Under the pieces are notes generated by a model, which worked only from the letters and a program-made list of their open reading frames with translations, was not told the origin of the DNA and did not search any database. A DNA stretch of 64,000 nucleotides from Akkermansiaceae bacterium UBA956 (GTDB taxonomy: Bacteria > Verrucomicrobiota > Verrucomicrobiia > Verrucomicrobiales > Akkermansiaceae): NCBI GenBank assembly GCA_002293145.1, contig DBCO01000033.1, forward strand, positions 7,878-71,877, given 5' to 3'. The position numbers and the translations under genes are program-made. Position 1 is the stretch's first letter. Each line of letters begins with the position of its first letter. Positions 15,643-24,530 of the stretch are shown piece by piece.

Positions 15643-18069
15643 ATGATGCCCATCATTCCAACACTTGCCGCCTTGCCTGCCTGGGTGGAAAACTTCACCG
15701 CACAGCCCAGCAATTTGTTCTTTTTCGGATTGGCGTTGCTCGTGCTCTTTGGTTGGTATTTCGCCACAGAAAGTGAGCGCCGCAAGCGCAACATCGGTAC
15801 GATCCTGCTCTTGCTCATCGGCTTGCTTTGCGCTGTCGCCTTAATTCCTTTGGACAAAAAACTCAAAGGCGCCATCGACATCATCGGTGGATCCTCCTTT
15901 ACCATGCAGGTGCAGCCACGCGAGGACGAAGAAGGAAACAAAGTCGCGGTCACCGAGCTCGATACCGCAAATGCGATGAATATCATCGAGACACGTCTCA
16001 GCAATTCTGGCGTGGCTGAACCCGTTCTCTTCCGTCAGGGCATCGACCGTTTCGTCGTGCAAATGCCCGGCATGAAGCCTGAGGACACTGACAGTATTCG
16101 CAAAAAACTTCAAGAGGCAGCCAAACTTGAACTGCGCGAGGTTCATCCCAACTCTGACACTCTTGCTGAGCAAGTCGCCAAGGGTGACCACATCGAGCCT
16201 GGCTACAAAGCATTTCCTTATAACTACAAAATTGCCGAGGGCACCCCCGAGGAGCAAGAGATCGAATCACACATCTTGTTGAATCGCCGTCCTGCCGTAG
16301 AGGGTGTTGACATCGTCGCGGCATTCCCCAGCGTGATGGGTGGTGGTCGCGTAGGCATCACACTCAACGGTGAAGGTGAAGACAAAATGATCGCTTTGAC
16401 ACAACCGATGACTGAGCGCCGTGATCGAATCGCTATCGTGCTCGATGGCAAATGCATCAGCGCTCCCGTGGTCAACCAAGTGCCATTGGGCAAACAATTT
16501 GAAATTACCGGACTCGATGGCGCGAACGAAGCCGTTGACCTTGCGAAAAACTTGATGAACCCCATCAACAACCCCTTGAAGATCGACGAAGAACGCACCG
16601 TGTCCCCCACCTACGGTGCATCCGTCGTAAAACAGGGCATCATGTCAGGCCTTGTTGGCCTCGCCGCTACCTTCATTTTCATTCTCATCTACTACCGCAT
16701 CGCTGGTGTCGTCGCTTTGATCGGACTAGTCGTCAATATCGTCATGCTCTTCGGCATTATGGCGATGTTTGGCTTTAGCTTCTCTCTCGCTGGTATCGCG
16801 GGTATCGTTCTCACCGTCGGTATGGCGGTTGATGCGAACGTGTTGATCTACGAACGTCTGCGCGAGGAAATAGCCGCAGGTAAATCCGTGAAAAACGCTC
16901 TTGCTCTCGCCTATGAAAAGGCATTTTCCTCGATTTTCGATTCGAACTTCACCTCGCTGATCACCGCACTCGTATTGTTCTGGCGCGCCAGTGGCACCGT
17001 GAAAGGATTTGCCATCACCCTGACCATCGGCATCATCGCCTCGATGTTCTCCGCGATCCTCGTCACCCGCGTGTTTTTCCGTTGGGGTCTGGATTTTAAC
17101 CTCATCAAAAACTTCCGCTTCCTCGACCTCATCAAGGGTGGTAGCTACGACTTCCTTGGCAAGCGCGGACTCTGCGCCATCATTTCCTTCGCTCTGGTTA
17201 TCGCATCACTCGGTGTGTATCTCGTGAAGAAAGATAAAGCGCTGGGCATCGACTTTACTGGCGGTAGCATCATCACCTATACCGTCGGCGAAAATCAGGC
17301 GCTACCCATCAATGATGTTGCCCAGCATCTCAAAACTCTGACATTGGCTAAAGACGCCATTCCGCAAGAAGAAAACAACATCGTCACGGGACGTCTCGTA
17401 ACGGTCCGTTGCGATGCGAACGACGCCGACTCCATCATCAGCTCGTTGGAGTCGAAGTTCCCTGAGATCAAAACTCTCAACCTCGCCCCGAGCCGTGAAA
17501 ACGTTTCTGCCGTGCTCGGCAAAGAGTTCCTCAAGGATTCCGGCTTAGCGCTGCTCTTGGGCATGGTCTTGATTTTCCTCTACGTTAGCCTGCGTTACCG
17601 CATGTCGTTCGCTGTGGGTGCCATCATCGCCCTTTTACACGACGTCATCATTAGTTGCGGAGTCGTCGCCATGGCGGGCAATCAACTCTCGCTGATCCAC
17701 GTGGCTGCGATTTTGACAATCGCTGGTTACTCGATCAACGACACTGTCATCATCTTCGACCGGATTCGTGAAACCTTGCGCTTCAGCACGGGGTCGCTAA
17801 AAGACATCATGAACGAGGCCATCAATGCCACACTATCTCGAACGGTTTTGACTTCGGGCGCGACATTGTTCACTGTTGTTGCTCTCTACGTGTTCGGCGG
17901 TCAGGCCATGCGCGATTTCTCATTGATGATTCTCATCGGCATCATCGTCGGCACCTACTCCTCGATCTTCGTCGCCTCGGCACTCGTTCTGTGGTGGGCC
18001 AAAGTGACCAATGCTGACTACCGTGAAACGGAAGAAACTCCTGCCGAAAACGTTGAGGTCGTAGGCTAA
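15643..18069 (+). CDS. secDF: protein translocase subunit SecDF (fused SecD-SecF)
   Basis: Single-chain SecD-SecF of 808 residues, a proton-driven motor that assists late steps of Sec export. After an extra N-terminal membrane segment (FFFGLALLVLFGWYF), the SecD part carries periplasmic P1 (with NIIETRLSNSGVAEP), then VSPTYGASVVKQGIMSG and five membrane helices including AGIAGIVLTVGMAVDANVLIYER. The SecF part begins near residue 500 (FLGKRGL) and contains LGIDFTGGSIITY and the second GYSINDTVIIFDRIRE motif. The two halves are fused without a stop, as in many Bacteroidetes and Verrucomicrobia. A strong terminator follows. Confidence 0.95.
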   Translation: MMPIIPTLAALPAWVENFTAQPSNLFFFGLALLVLFGWYFATESERRKRNIGTILLLLIGLLCAVALIPLDKKLKGAIDIIGGSSFTMQVQPREDEEGNKVAVTELDTANAMNIIETRLSNSGVAEPVLFRQGIDRFVVQMPGMKPEDTDSIRKKLQEAAKLELREVHPNSDTLAEQVAKGDHIEPGYKAFPYNYKIAEGTPEEQEIESHILLNRRPAVEGVDIVAAFPSVMGGGRVGITLNGEGEDKMIALTQPMTERRDRIAIVLDGKCISAPVVNQVPLGKQFEITGLDGANEAVDLAKNLMNPINNPLKIDEERTVSPTYGASVVKQGIMSGLVGLAATFIFILIYYRIAGVVALIGLVVNIVMLFGIMAMFGFSFSLAGIAGIVLTVGMAVDANVLIYERLREEIAAGKSVKNALALAYEKAFSSIFDSNFTSLITALVLFWRASGTVKGFAITLTIGIIASMFSAILVTRVFFRWGLDFNLIKNFRFLDLIKGGSYDFLGKRGLCAIISFALVIASLGVYLVKKDKALGIDFTGGSIITYTVGENQALPINDVAQHLKTLTLAKDAIPQEENNIVTGRLVTVRCDANDADSIISSLESKFPEIKTLNLAPSRENVSAVLGKEFLKDSGLALLLGMVLIFLYVSLRYRMSFAVGAIIALLHDVIISCGVVAMAGNQLSLIHVAAILTIAGYSINDTVIIFDRIRETLRFSTGSLKDIMNEAINATLSRTVLTSGATLFTVVALYVFGGQAMRDFSLMILIGIIVGTYSSIFVASALVLWWAKVTNADYRETEETPAENVEVVG

Positions 18070-18096
18070 CAACATACACCATCGAAACCTTTCACC

Positions 18097-18132
18097 AACG
18101 CGGGTCTGTTCATTCAGGCCCGCGTTTTTTTA
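18097..18132 (+). terminator. rho-independent terminator of the tgt-yajC-secDF operon
   Basis: AACGCGGGTCTG (18097-18108) pairs with CAGGCCCGCGTT (18115-18126), 12 base pairs including one G-U, loop TTCATT, then a run of T. It lies 27 bases after the secDF stop. Confidence 0.9.
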
Positions 18133-18145
18133 CGGCTGCTGTTTT

Positions 18146-20878
18146 TCACTTATCCAGCGGAGCGAGCAAATGATTCAGCGTAGCGTGATCCAGTCTTGCG
18201 CTGCGATCTGCTTGATTGAGCAACGCATTGGCCAGCTCAGCTTTTTCTTGCTGCAAGAGATGAATCCGCTGCTCGACCGTGCTTTCGCAGAGCAGCTTGT
18301 GTACAAAAACGGGCTTGTCTTGGCCAATGCGGTAAGCGCGATCAGTCGCTTGAGCTTCCGCAGCTGGATTCCACCAGGGGTCGTAGTGAATGACGGTATC
18401 CGCCGCAGTAAGATTCAGCCCTGTGCCACCCGCTTTGAGCGAGATGAGAAATAGCGGAATTTTTCCGGTCTGAAATTGCTCCACCAATTCGCCGCGATTT
18501 TTGCTGCCGCCAGTGAGAATCAGATAGGGAATTTTTTTCTGCTGCAAGTGTTTTTCGATAATCGCTAGCATGCTCGTGAATTGAGAGAACAACAAAATAC
18601 GCCGACCTTCTTCGAGCAAAGTGGCGAGCAGTTCCGTCAAAAAATCAAGCTTCGCCGATGCGGTGATTTTGTTCGAAAACTCATCGGGCAAAAGAGACGG
18701 ATGACAACAAAGTTGGCGCAGCTTGAGCAGGGCATCGAGAAACAAGATTTGTGATTGCTCGATGCCGCGTGAGGCAATGGCATCGCGCACGCGCTTGTCC
18801 ATCGTCGCACGGATGGTTTCGTAGAGATCTTTTTGCGAAGTGTGTAGTTCGATGAAATGCACCAACGTTGTTTTGGGCGGTAGTTCTTTGGCGACTTGAT
18901 CCTTGGTGCGGCGCATGATGAGTGGTGCCAAGCGGCGCTTGAGAGCATCGAACTTGACTTCATCGCCTTGTTTTTCAATGCACTTGCGGAAATTCGCATT
19001 GAAGGATTTTTCGCTGCCGAGAAATCCAGGCATAAGAAAACGCATCAGACTCCAGAGCTCTCCCAGATGATTTTCTACCGGTGTCCCTGACAAGCACAAG
19101 CGATGCCGCGCTTGGAGTTTACAGGCCGCCTGAGCCACCTGAGCGCGGGGATTCTTGATGTATTGTGCCTCATCGAGAATAACGAGGTGAAATGGTTGCT
19201 TGGCAAGCTTTTCGGCATCGCGCTGGAGAATGGCAAAGGATGTCAGCACCACATCCGCATGCGGAATGCTCGGAAAATACTTCGTTCGATCCGCGCCCGT
19301 AAGAACGAGAATGCGCAACGATGGAGCAAATTTGAGTGCCTCAGTGCGCCAGTTGGGCACCACCGATGTCGGCGCGACAACCAAACAAGGCATCCCCTGT
19401 GTGCGGCCACTTTCTTTTTCTGTGAGCAGGTGAGCGAGCGTCTGCATGGTTTTCCCCAAACCCATGTCATCAGCAAGTATTCCATGAAGCCCGTGCGCGG
19501 CAAGGAACTGCATCCAGCGGAAACCGGTAATTTGATAATCGCGCATCGTTGCCTGAAGTCCGGCAGGTGGCGGAGCTTCCTCGATGCCAGAAAAGTACTG
19601 AATTTTATCGCGCAGCTGCATCAATGACGGCGGCGTATCAAGCCCAAGTTCTTCCACGGCGGTCAAGGCGGCAGCATCGAGCGCATGAATCCGCGCCTGC
19701 GAGGGATGCGCTGGATCGATCAAGGCGACAAGATGCTTGAGAATGGCTCGCACCCGACCTAACGGAATTTTTAACGCCGACCCATCAGGCAGCGGGGCCA
19801 ACACGAAGCCATTATCAGGACGATCCAAGGTTTCTTCCAGATACTGATCCTCTAGCAGATTGGCGAGAATCGGCATCAGGTCGTATTGCCGATCACCGAC
19901 TTGAAATCCCACCGAGAGTGAGAACCAACCACGTTGGGATTCATCTTCGGCGAGCAGCGTGTTCCAGTCATCGGGCGGAGTATCATGGACATAATGTCCG
20001 ACGTTATCCGTGAATGTCAGCTGCCACTCGCGCTCTAACAAACGCGGCGCATGAATCGCTCGAAACTGATGCCAGTAGGGTGCCGAGGCCGATGGCGGCA
20101 ATTGGGGAACCCATGGGCTATCGCTCGGCAGCGCCCGTTTTTGCGCACCGTGCAAGAAGCGCAGCATCGGCGTGGAGTCAAACGCACTGAGCCCGATTTC
20201 TCGGAGAAACAATGCGGCGACGGTTTCTGCAGCGCGATCACGGCGAATGATCAGCGGAGCACCTAGCGCATCTTTCACTTGCCGATCTTGCTCGAAGTGG
20301 GAGGAAAAAAGCGGCAGTTCATGTGTGCCATAGATCGCCCAGGCCCGCGCGAAAACCCACTCGGTTGGCTCCTTTTCTCCGAGATATTGGCAGATGATCG
20401 CGGCACTGCGATCGAGCACTGGCTCACGGCAAACATCCAAGCGAAAGCTCGGACTGGTAACTAATGTCGGAATTTCCTCGTGATCCTGGGCCAGAAGCGA
20501 TGTTGCCCGCGCTAGCCCTAGGGGATTATTCGTGGCGGGAAATTTCCCATCGAGCATGCGCACTAAATTGTGATTCATCGAGAGCATGAACATCGCCGCC
20601 GCTGCATGCTCACAAAAATGCGCCACCTTGCACGAGCATGAGGTATCCATGTCCCACTCCCCTTCGTGCATCCAAAAATTCACCTCCAAGCGCGCCATAG
20701 GCTTGCCTGCGCAAGTCGCCGTGACCGAGACATTTTCGTCATCGAGTGCTTCCACTTGCACATCGTTCAACTTGCGATCACGTGCAATTTTTTTGGCCGC
20801 ACCCAAATTTTCCTCATCAAAGCGATCGAGCCAATCCTCCAGCGTCAAATACTCTTGGAGGATCTCAACATTGCGCAT
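18146..20878 (-). CDS. SNF2/SWI2-family DEAD-like helicase with SWIM zinc finger
   Basis: Large ATP-dependent DNA translocase of 910 residues. The N-terminus holds a SWIM zinc finger, C81/C83/C89/H91 in CSCKVAHFCEH. The RecA-like ATPase core has Walker A ADDMGLGKTMQTL, the box VVAPTSVVPNW, DEAQ in LVILDEAQYIKN, CLSGTPVENHLGELW and, in the second lobe, LLFSQFTSM, SLKAGGTGLNLTAAD and QATDRAYRIGQDKPV. This matches the bacterial SWIM-SNF2 family, of unknown physiological role, with chromatin-remodeller-like helicase motifs. It is transcribed alone, converging with secDF. Confidence 0.92.
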   Translation of the reverse strand: MRNVEILQEYLTLEDWLDRFDEENLGAAKKIARDRKLNDVQVEALDDENVSVTATCAGKPMARLEVNFWMHEGEWDMDTSCSCKVAHFCEHAAAAMFMLSMNHNLVRMLDGKFPATNNPLGLARATSLLAQDHEEIPTLVTSPSFRLDVCREPVLDRSAAIICQYLGEKEPTEWVFARAWAIYGTHELPLFSSHFEQDRQVKDALGAPLIIRRDRAAETVAALFLREIGLSAFDSTPMLRFLHGAQKRALPSDSPWVPQLPPSASAPYWHQFRAIHAPRLLEREWQLTFTDNVGHYVHDTPPDDWNTLLAEDESQRGWFSLSVGFQVGDRQYDLMPILANLLEDQYLEETLDRPDNGFVLAPLPDGSALKIPLGRVRAILKHLVALIDPAHPSQARIHALDAAALTAVEELGLDTPPSLMQLRDKIQYFSGIEEAPPPAGLQATMRDYQITGFRWMQFLAAHGLHGILADDMGLGKTMQTLAHLLTEKESGRTQGMPCLVVAPTSVVPNWRTEALKFAPSLRILVLTGADRTKYFPSIPHADVVLTSFAILQRDAEKLAKQPFHLVILDEAQYIKNPRAQVAQAACKLQARHRLCLSGTPVENHLGELWSLMRFLMPGFLGSEKSFNANFRKCIEKQGDEVKFDALKRRLAPLIMRRTKDQVAKELPPKTTLVHFIELHTSQKDLYETIRATMDKRVRDAIASRGIEQSQILFLDALLKLRQLCCHPSLLPDEFSNKITASAKLDFLTELLATLLEEGRRILLFSQFTSMLAIIEKHLQQKKIPYLILTGGSKNRGELVEQFQTGKIPLFLISLKAGGTGLNLTAADTVIHYDPWWNPAAEAQATDRAYRIGQDKPVFVHKLLCESTVEQRIHLLQQEKAELANALLNQADRSARLDHATLNHLLAPLDK

Positions 20879-20978
20879 GGCGCATGTTCAACCGAACTGT
20901 TATTGTTGGCAAGCATGGAATCAGAGAAAATCAGCTCATCCTTGACCTTCTGCCATCTCTCTGCGCATAGTCAGCGCT

Positions 20979-21746
20979 GTGGAATTCGCGATACTTGGGA
21001 GTGGCAGTGCAGGCAATGCGACATTGGCAAAAACTGAGCGCGTCAACCTGTTGATCGACGCCGGCCTTTCCGCCAAGCAACTACAAATGCGCATCGAACA
21101 GATGGGCCTCGATCGCATCGATGCCATTCTCATCACTCACGAACACGGCGATCACGTGCGGGGGTTAAAAACCTTGCTCAAAAAATCCACGATTCCCCTC
21201 TACGCTACCGCAGCCACCGCCCACGTCTTGCGCCAATCTGGCATCGAGGCCTCCTGGAAAACCTTTGATGCCGGCCAATCGTTCAGCATTGGCGATGCCG
21301 AAATCCAAAGCTTTGCGATCCTCCATGATGCAGTCGATCCCGTCGGCTATGTGATTCGCGCAGCGTCAAAAAATCTTGGTATCATCAGCGATGCAGGGCA
21401 TATCACTCACAGCGTCACCCTGCACCTTCAAGGCCTACACGGCATCTACTTGGAAGCAAATTACGACGATGAACTTCTCGCAGCCGATACCAAACGTCCA
21501 TGGAGCATCAAGCAGCGAATCAGCTCACGCCACGGGCATTTATCCAATAAACAAGCTGCTGAGCTTTTAGAAAACATCAGTCACCCCGCCCTGCGGCAAG
21601 TCGTGCTCGGCCACCTCAGCGGTGATTGCAACTGCAGCAAGATTGCCACCCGGATCATGCAAGATGTCTTGACAAAAAAGGGGCTTTCGCAGGTCGGCAT
21701 CTGCTGTGCCAGCCAAGACGAACCCTGCGGCTGGTGGTCACTGTGA
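20979..21746 (+). CDS. MBL-fold metallohydrolase, YycJ/WalJ-like
   Basis: Metallo-beta-lactamase-fold protein of 255 residues from a GTG at 20979, close to WalJ/YycJ, a family with 5'-3' DNA exonuclease activity. Motifs are LGSGSAGNATL at the N-terminus, the metal site THEHGDH (53-59), a Asp in GIISDAGH, and a terminal GHLSGDCN with His/Asp. No walRK two-component system accompanies it. It is divergent from the SNF2 helicase. Confidence 0.88.
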   Translation: MEFAILGSGSAGNATLAKTERVNLLIDAGLSAKQLQMRIEQMGLDRIDAILITHEHGDHVRGLKTLLKKSTIPLYATAATAHVLRQSGIEASWKTFDAGQSFSIGDAEIQSFAILHDAVDPVGYVIRAASKNLGIISDAGHITHSVTLHLQGLHGIYLEANYDDELLAADTKRPWSIKQRISSRHGHLSNKQAAELLENISHPALRQVVLGHLSGDCNCSKIATRIMQDVLTKKGLSQVGICCASQDEPCGWWSL

Positions 21747-21817
21747 CGCCATACATTTCACCTAACCCTTCTGGAATTTCCTTGCTTTGCCCAAAATCCC
21801 GCTGACAGTTTTTTCCC

Positions 21818-23548
21818 ATGCGAACTCTTCTTGTTTCCTTACTCTCAATAAGTTGCCTCCATGCCATCGACCACGGCCCCTACATCCAGTGGTTTCAAGA
21901 TCCCTGCCATGAAGCCGAAATCCGTTGGGTAGACCGTTCCGGGTTTCAAGCCAAAGAAGGCGAGTGGTCCCGCGGACGTGGCGGATTTGGCTACGGCGAT
22001 AACGACGACCAAACCGTTCTCAATGGCATGCAGAACAAATACACCATCGTATCGATTCGCAAAAAAATCACCCTCGCAGCGCCTGCTAACGCCGATGATG
22101 AATTGATCGTCGAGGCTCTCTACGATGATGGCTTCGTGCTCTACATTGATGGCAAAGAAGTTCTGCGGAAAAACTCAACAGGTGCCGATGCCGAGCTCGA
22201 GGCACCAGGGGGACACGAGGCAAAAGCTTGGGAAAAATTTTCTCTAGGAAAAATTGCTAGCAGCCTCAAAACGGGATCGATCGTCGCAATGCAAGGTGTC
22301 AACGACAAGCTCGATAGCAGCGACTTCTCTCTCGATATACGCCTGAGCATTAAGGGCAAAACCAGCACCGATCTTATCACCCGCAGTGACTCTTGGGAGT
22401 ATCTCGTCAACCAAATCCCCGAAAAAGACTGGCGTACCTCCACCAGTTTACCAGATGCTGTGCCCTGGAAGGCGGATGCGCAATATACACTAGGGTATCG
22501 CCCCGTTGGGAATGGAGAAATGACCTGGACCAGCGCCAACTCACACCTATTCGCTCGCACAGAAAGCAAGGTTTTTTCCGTTTCTCTAAAAGGCCTCAAA
22601 GCTGATACCCGTTACGAATTTTCCATCCGCAACGAAAGCACAAAAGAAATCAGCGGCCCGCATCTCATGCAAACAGCGCCCGAGACTTTTCGCCCCATGC
22701 ATTTTGTCATTGGCGGGGACATGTTTCACACCTTGCCCTTACTCGATGCCATGAACATTCGCTGCGGCCAAGAAGCCCCCCTATTCGCAGCGCTCATTGG
22801 CGATCACGCCTACACCAACAACGGCAACCCCGACCGCTGGTATCAATGGATCGACTCGTGGGTCACGCACTGCCGAGCCAAAGATGGCAGACTCATCCCA
22901 ATGGTAATGGGCATTGGCAATCACGAAGTCGCAGGTGGTGGATTTTTTCCCGAAAACAACACACCAACGCCAGACAAAGCAGATGAATTCTATACGCTCT
23001 TCCGCATGTCCTCAGAGGGAAGCCGGGTGATTTCTCGCTATGCCGTTGATTTCGGAAACTACCTGAGCTTCATCCTCCTCGACTCAGGGCACACAGAAGC
23101 CATCTCTCGCCAAGTTCCGTTTCTTGCGCAAAGCAGTGCAAACCGCAAAAAAACACCCTTTCTTTTTGCCGCTTACCATCGTCCCGCGTGGGGCTCAGGC
23201 TGCAAAGATGATGCCGTTGACATCCAGCAAAAATGGTGTCCCATCTTCGAAAAAAATGGAGTCGATGCTGTCTTCGAGCACGATCATCACACCTACAAAC
23301 GCACATGGCCACTCACTGCTGGCAAACGTGACGATGCAAATGGCATCCCCTACCTCGGAGACGGAGCTTGGGGGGTGGCTGTGCGCAACCCATCCAAGGC
23401 AGAATTGCAGAAACGTCCCTGGATCGCGAAACAAGCGCCAATCAATCATTTGATACGAGTCACCCTCGCCAAGGATGGATTTACTTGCGATGCCCTCACG
23501 GCCGACGGCAAGACCTTCGACAGTGGCACCTATCCTCTTCGCAAGTAG
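21818..23548 (+). CDS. secreted metallophosphatase, purple-acid-phosphatase-like
   Basis: Exported protein of 576 residues with a short signal peptide (MRTLLVSLLSISCLHA). The N-terminal half is beta-rich and includes a carbohydrate-binding-like section with DDGFVLYIDGKEV, followed by a fibronectin-III-like segment (LKADTRYEFSIRN). The C-terminal calcineurin-like phosphoesterase domain shows GGDM, ALIGDHAY, GIGNHEV, AAYHRPAW and FEHDHHTYKRTW, which correspond to the five metal blocks of purple acid phosphatases. The usual GDLxY and GHxHxYER are altered to GDHAY and EHDHHTYKR. A role in scavenging phosphate is likely. Confidence 0.78.
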   Translation: MRTLLVSLLSISCLHAIDHGPYIQWFQDPCHEAEIRWVDRSGFQAKEGEWSRGRGGFGYGDNDDQTVLNGMQNKYTIVSIRKKITLAAPANADDELIVEALYDDGFVLYIDGKEVLRKNSTGADAELEAPGGHEAKAWEKFSLGKIASSLKTGSIVAMQGVNDKLDSSDFSLDIRLSIKGKTSTDLITRSDSWEYLVNQIPEKDWRTSTSLPDAVPWKADAQYTLGYRPVGNGEMTWTSANSHLFARTESKVFSVSLKGLKADTRYEFSIRNESTKEISGPHLMQTAPETFRPMHFVIGGDMFHTLPLLDAMNIRCGQEAPLFAALIGDHAYTNNGNPDRWYQWIDSWVTHCRAKDGRLIPMVMGIGNHEVAGGGFFPENNTPTPDKADEFYTLFRMSSEGSRVISRYAVDFGNYLSFILLDSGHTEAISRQVPFLAQSSANRKKTPFLFAAYHRPAWGSGCKDDAVDIQQKWCPIFEKNGVDAVFEHDHHTYKRTWPLTAGKRDDANGIPYLGDGAWGVAVRNPSKAELQKRPWIAKQAPINHLIRVTLAKDGFTCDALTADGKTFDSGTYPLRK

Positions 23549-23639
23549 AAAAAGCATCAAAGGCCCCCATGAAAGGTCAGCCTATCGAAACAAATTCGGC
23601 CGTTTTGCCGTGAAATTTTGTGATTTTTTCCGGGATAGC

Positions 23640-23667
23640 TTGACTTTTTTTCTCGAATCTCTATAAT
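23640..23667 (+). promoter_or_regulatory. consensus sigma-70-type promoter of rpmE
   Basis: TTGACT (23640-23645), 16-base spacer, TATAAT (23662-23667). It lies 47 bases before the rpmE start and is the clearest promoter in the window, as expected for a ribosomal protein gene. Confidence 0.8.
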
Positions 23668-23713
23668 TTTGCCCCCGCGCGTTGGAACCGCGTGGAAAAA
23701 GTGTCACTTCTTT

Positions 23714-23983
23714 ATGAAAAATAATCTTCATCCCAACTACAATCCTGTCGTGTTTGTTGACATGACCACGGGTGCTCGTGTGATCACACGCTCCACCAAA
23801 TCATCGGACCGCAAAGAAGTCATTGATGGCGTCGAGCACAGCTTGATCACTGTCGGTATCACTTCAGACTCCCATCCGTTCTTCACAGGGCAGAAGCAGT
23901 TTGTTGACACCGAAGGTCGCATTGACAAGTTCCAAAAACGTTTCGGTGCCTCCGTGCGCCGCACGTCCAAGCCAAAACTTTAA
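23714..23983 (+). CDS. rpmE: 50S ribosomal protein L31 type B
   Basis: Ribosomal protein bL31, type B (zinc-independent), 89 residues. It starts MKNNLHPNYNPVVFVD and contains TRSTKSSDRK, SDSHPFFTGQKQFVDTEGR and DKFQKRFG, all typical. There are no Cys residues for zinc, which defines the type B form. The frame is open for 15 codons upstream, but the ATG at 23714 gives the standard N-terminus. It has its own promoter and a terminator, so it is a monocistronic unit. Confidence 0.95.
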   Translation: MKNNLHPNYNPVVFVDMTTGARVITRSTKSSDRKEVIDGVEHSLITVGITSDSHPFFTGQKQFVDTEGRIDKFQKRFGASVRRTSKPKL

Positions 23984-24059
23984 TCGGTTGGCTTGGTAGA
24001 TCGGACCACCAGCAACACGGTCCGCTGAGATTTTCTTTTGTTGTCAATTGTTGTTTTTA

Positions 24060-24099
24060 CCACCTGCCCCAGTTACGCTGAAGGCAGGTGGTTTTTTTA
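24060..24099 (+). terminator. rho-independent terminator after rpmE
   Basis: CCACCTGCC (24060-24068) and GGCAGGTGG (24083-24091) form a nine-base-pair stem, followed by TTTTTTTATT. A second weaker inverted repeat, CGGACC...GGTCCG, sits just upstream near 24003-24025. Confidence 0.88.
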
Positions 24100-24120
24100 T
24101 TCTAAAAAAAGAGAACTTTA

Positions 24121-24376
24121 ACAATGGCGATCATGCCACTGCAGATGAGATTTGTGAGCACCTCGCTATCCTCCTCGGTAGCTGGAAATACCTCGATCAC
24201 TCAGGCTCTGGCGGCAACAACTACGTTAAAATCGCGAACTCTGGCAATACCAGCGTATCGACACGGCTCCAGCGCAGCTCTACGACCTTGCGACCGATCC
24301 TGGTGAATCCAAAAACCTACTCAACGAAAAACCCCAACTAGCTAGAGAACTGAAATTTCTGTTAGAAAAATCATAA
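24121..24376 (+). pseudogene. remnant of a sulfatase C-terminus
   Basis: This gap contains the decayed C-terminal end of an arylsulfatase-family gene. One frame reads GSWKYLDHSGSGGNNYVK (about 24168-24227), a typical sulfatase stretch (WKYLDHxGSGGNNY), and a second, shifted frame reads RIDTAPAQLYDLATDPGE and then ELKFLLEKS to a TAA at 24374-24376, matching the common ending QLYNLxTDPGE of sulfatases. The two pieces are out of phase, so there is at least one frameshift, and the catalytic N-terminal domain (C/S-x-P-x-R) is gone. It sits between the rpmE terminator and the sialidase gene. Recognition is from motif memory and the identity to sulfatase is inferred but strong. Confidence 0.7.
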
Positions 24377-24530
24377 GCCTCAGGCAGAAGTTGCTGAGCG
24401 AAAAATCTGACTCGTTCATCCCTACCCCAAACAAGAAAAAACATCACAGTACTCAATCATCTTCTAGTTTGATTTCCAGACCAGTGTATTTTTTGAAACA
24501 AAATGCATTCACTGTGCTTATAGTGATCTC

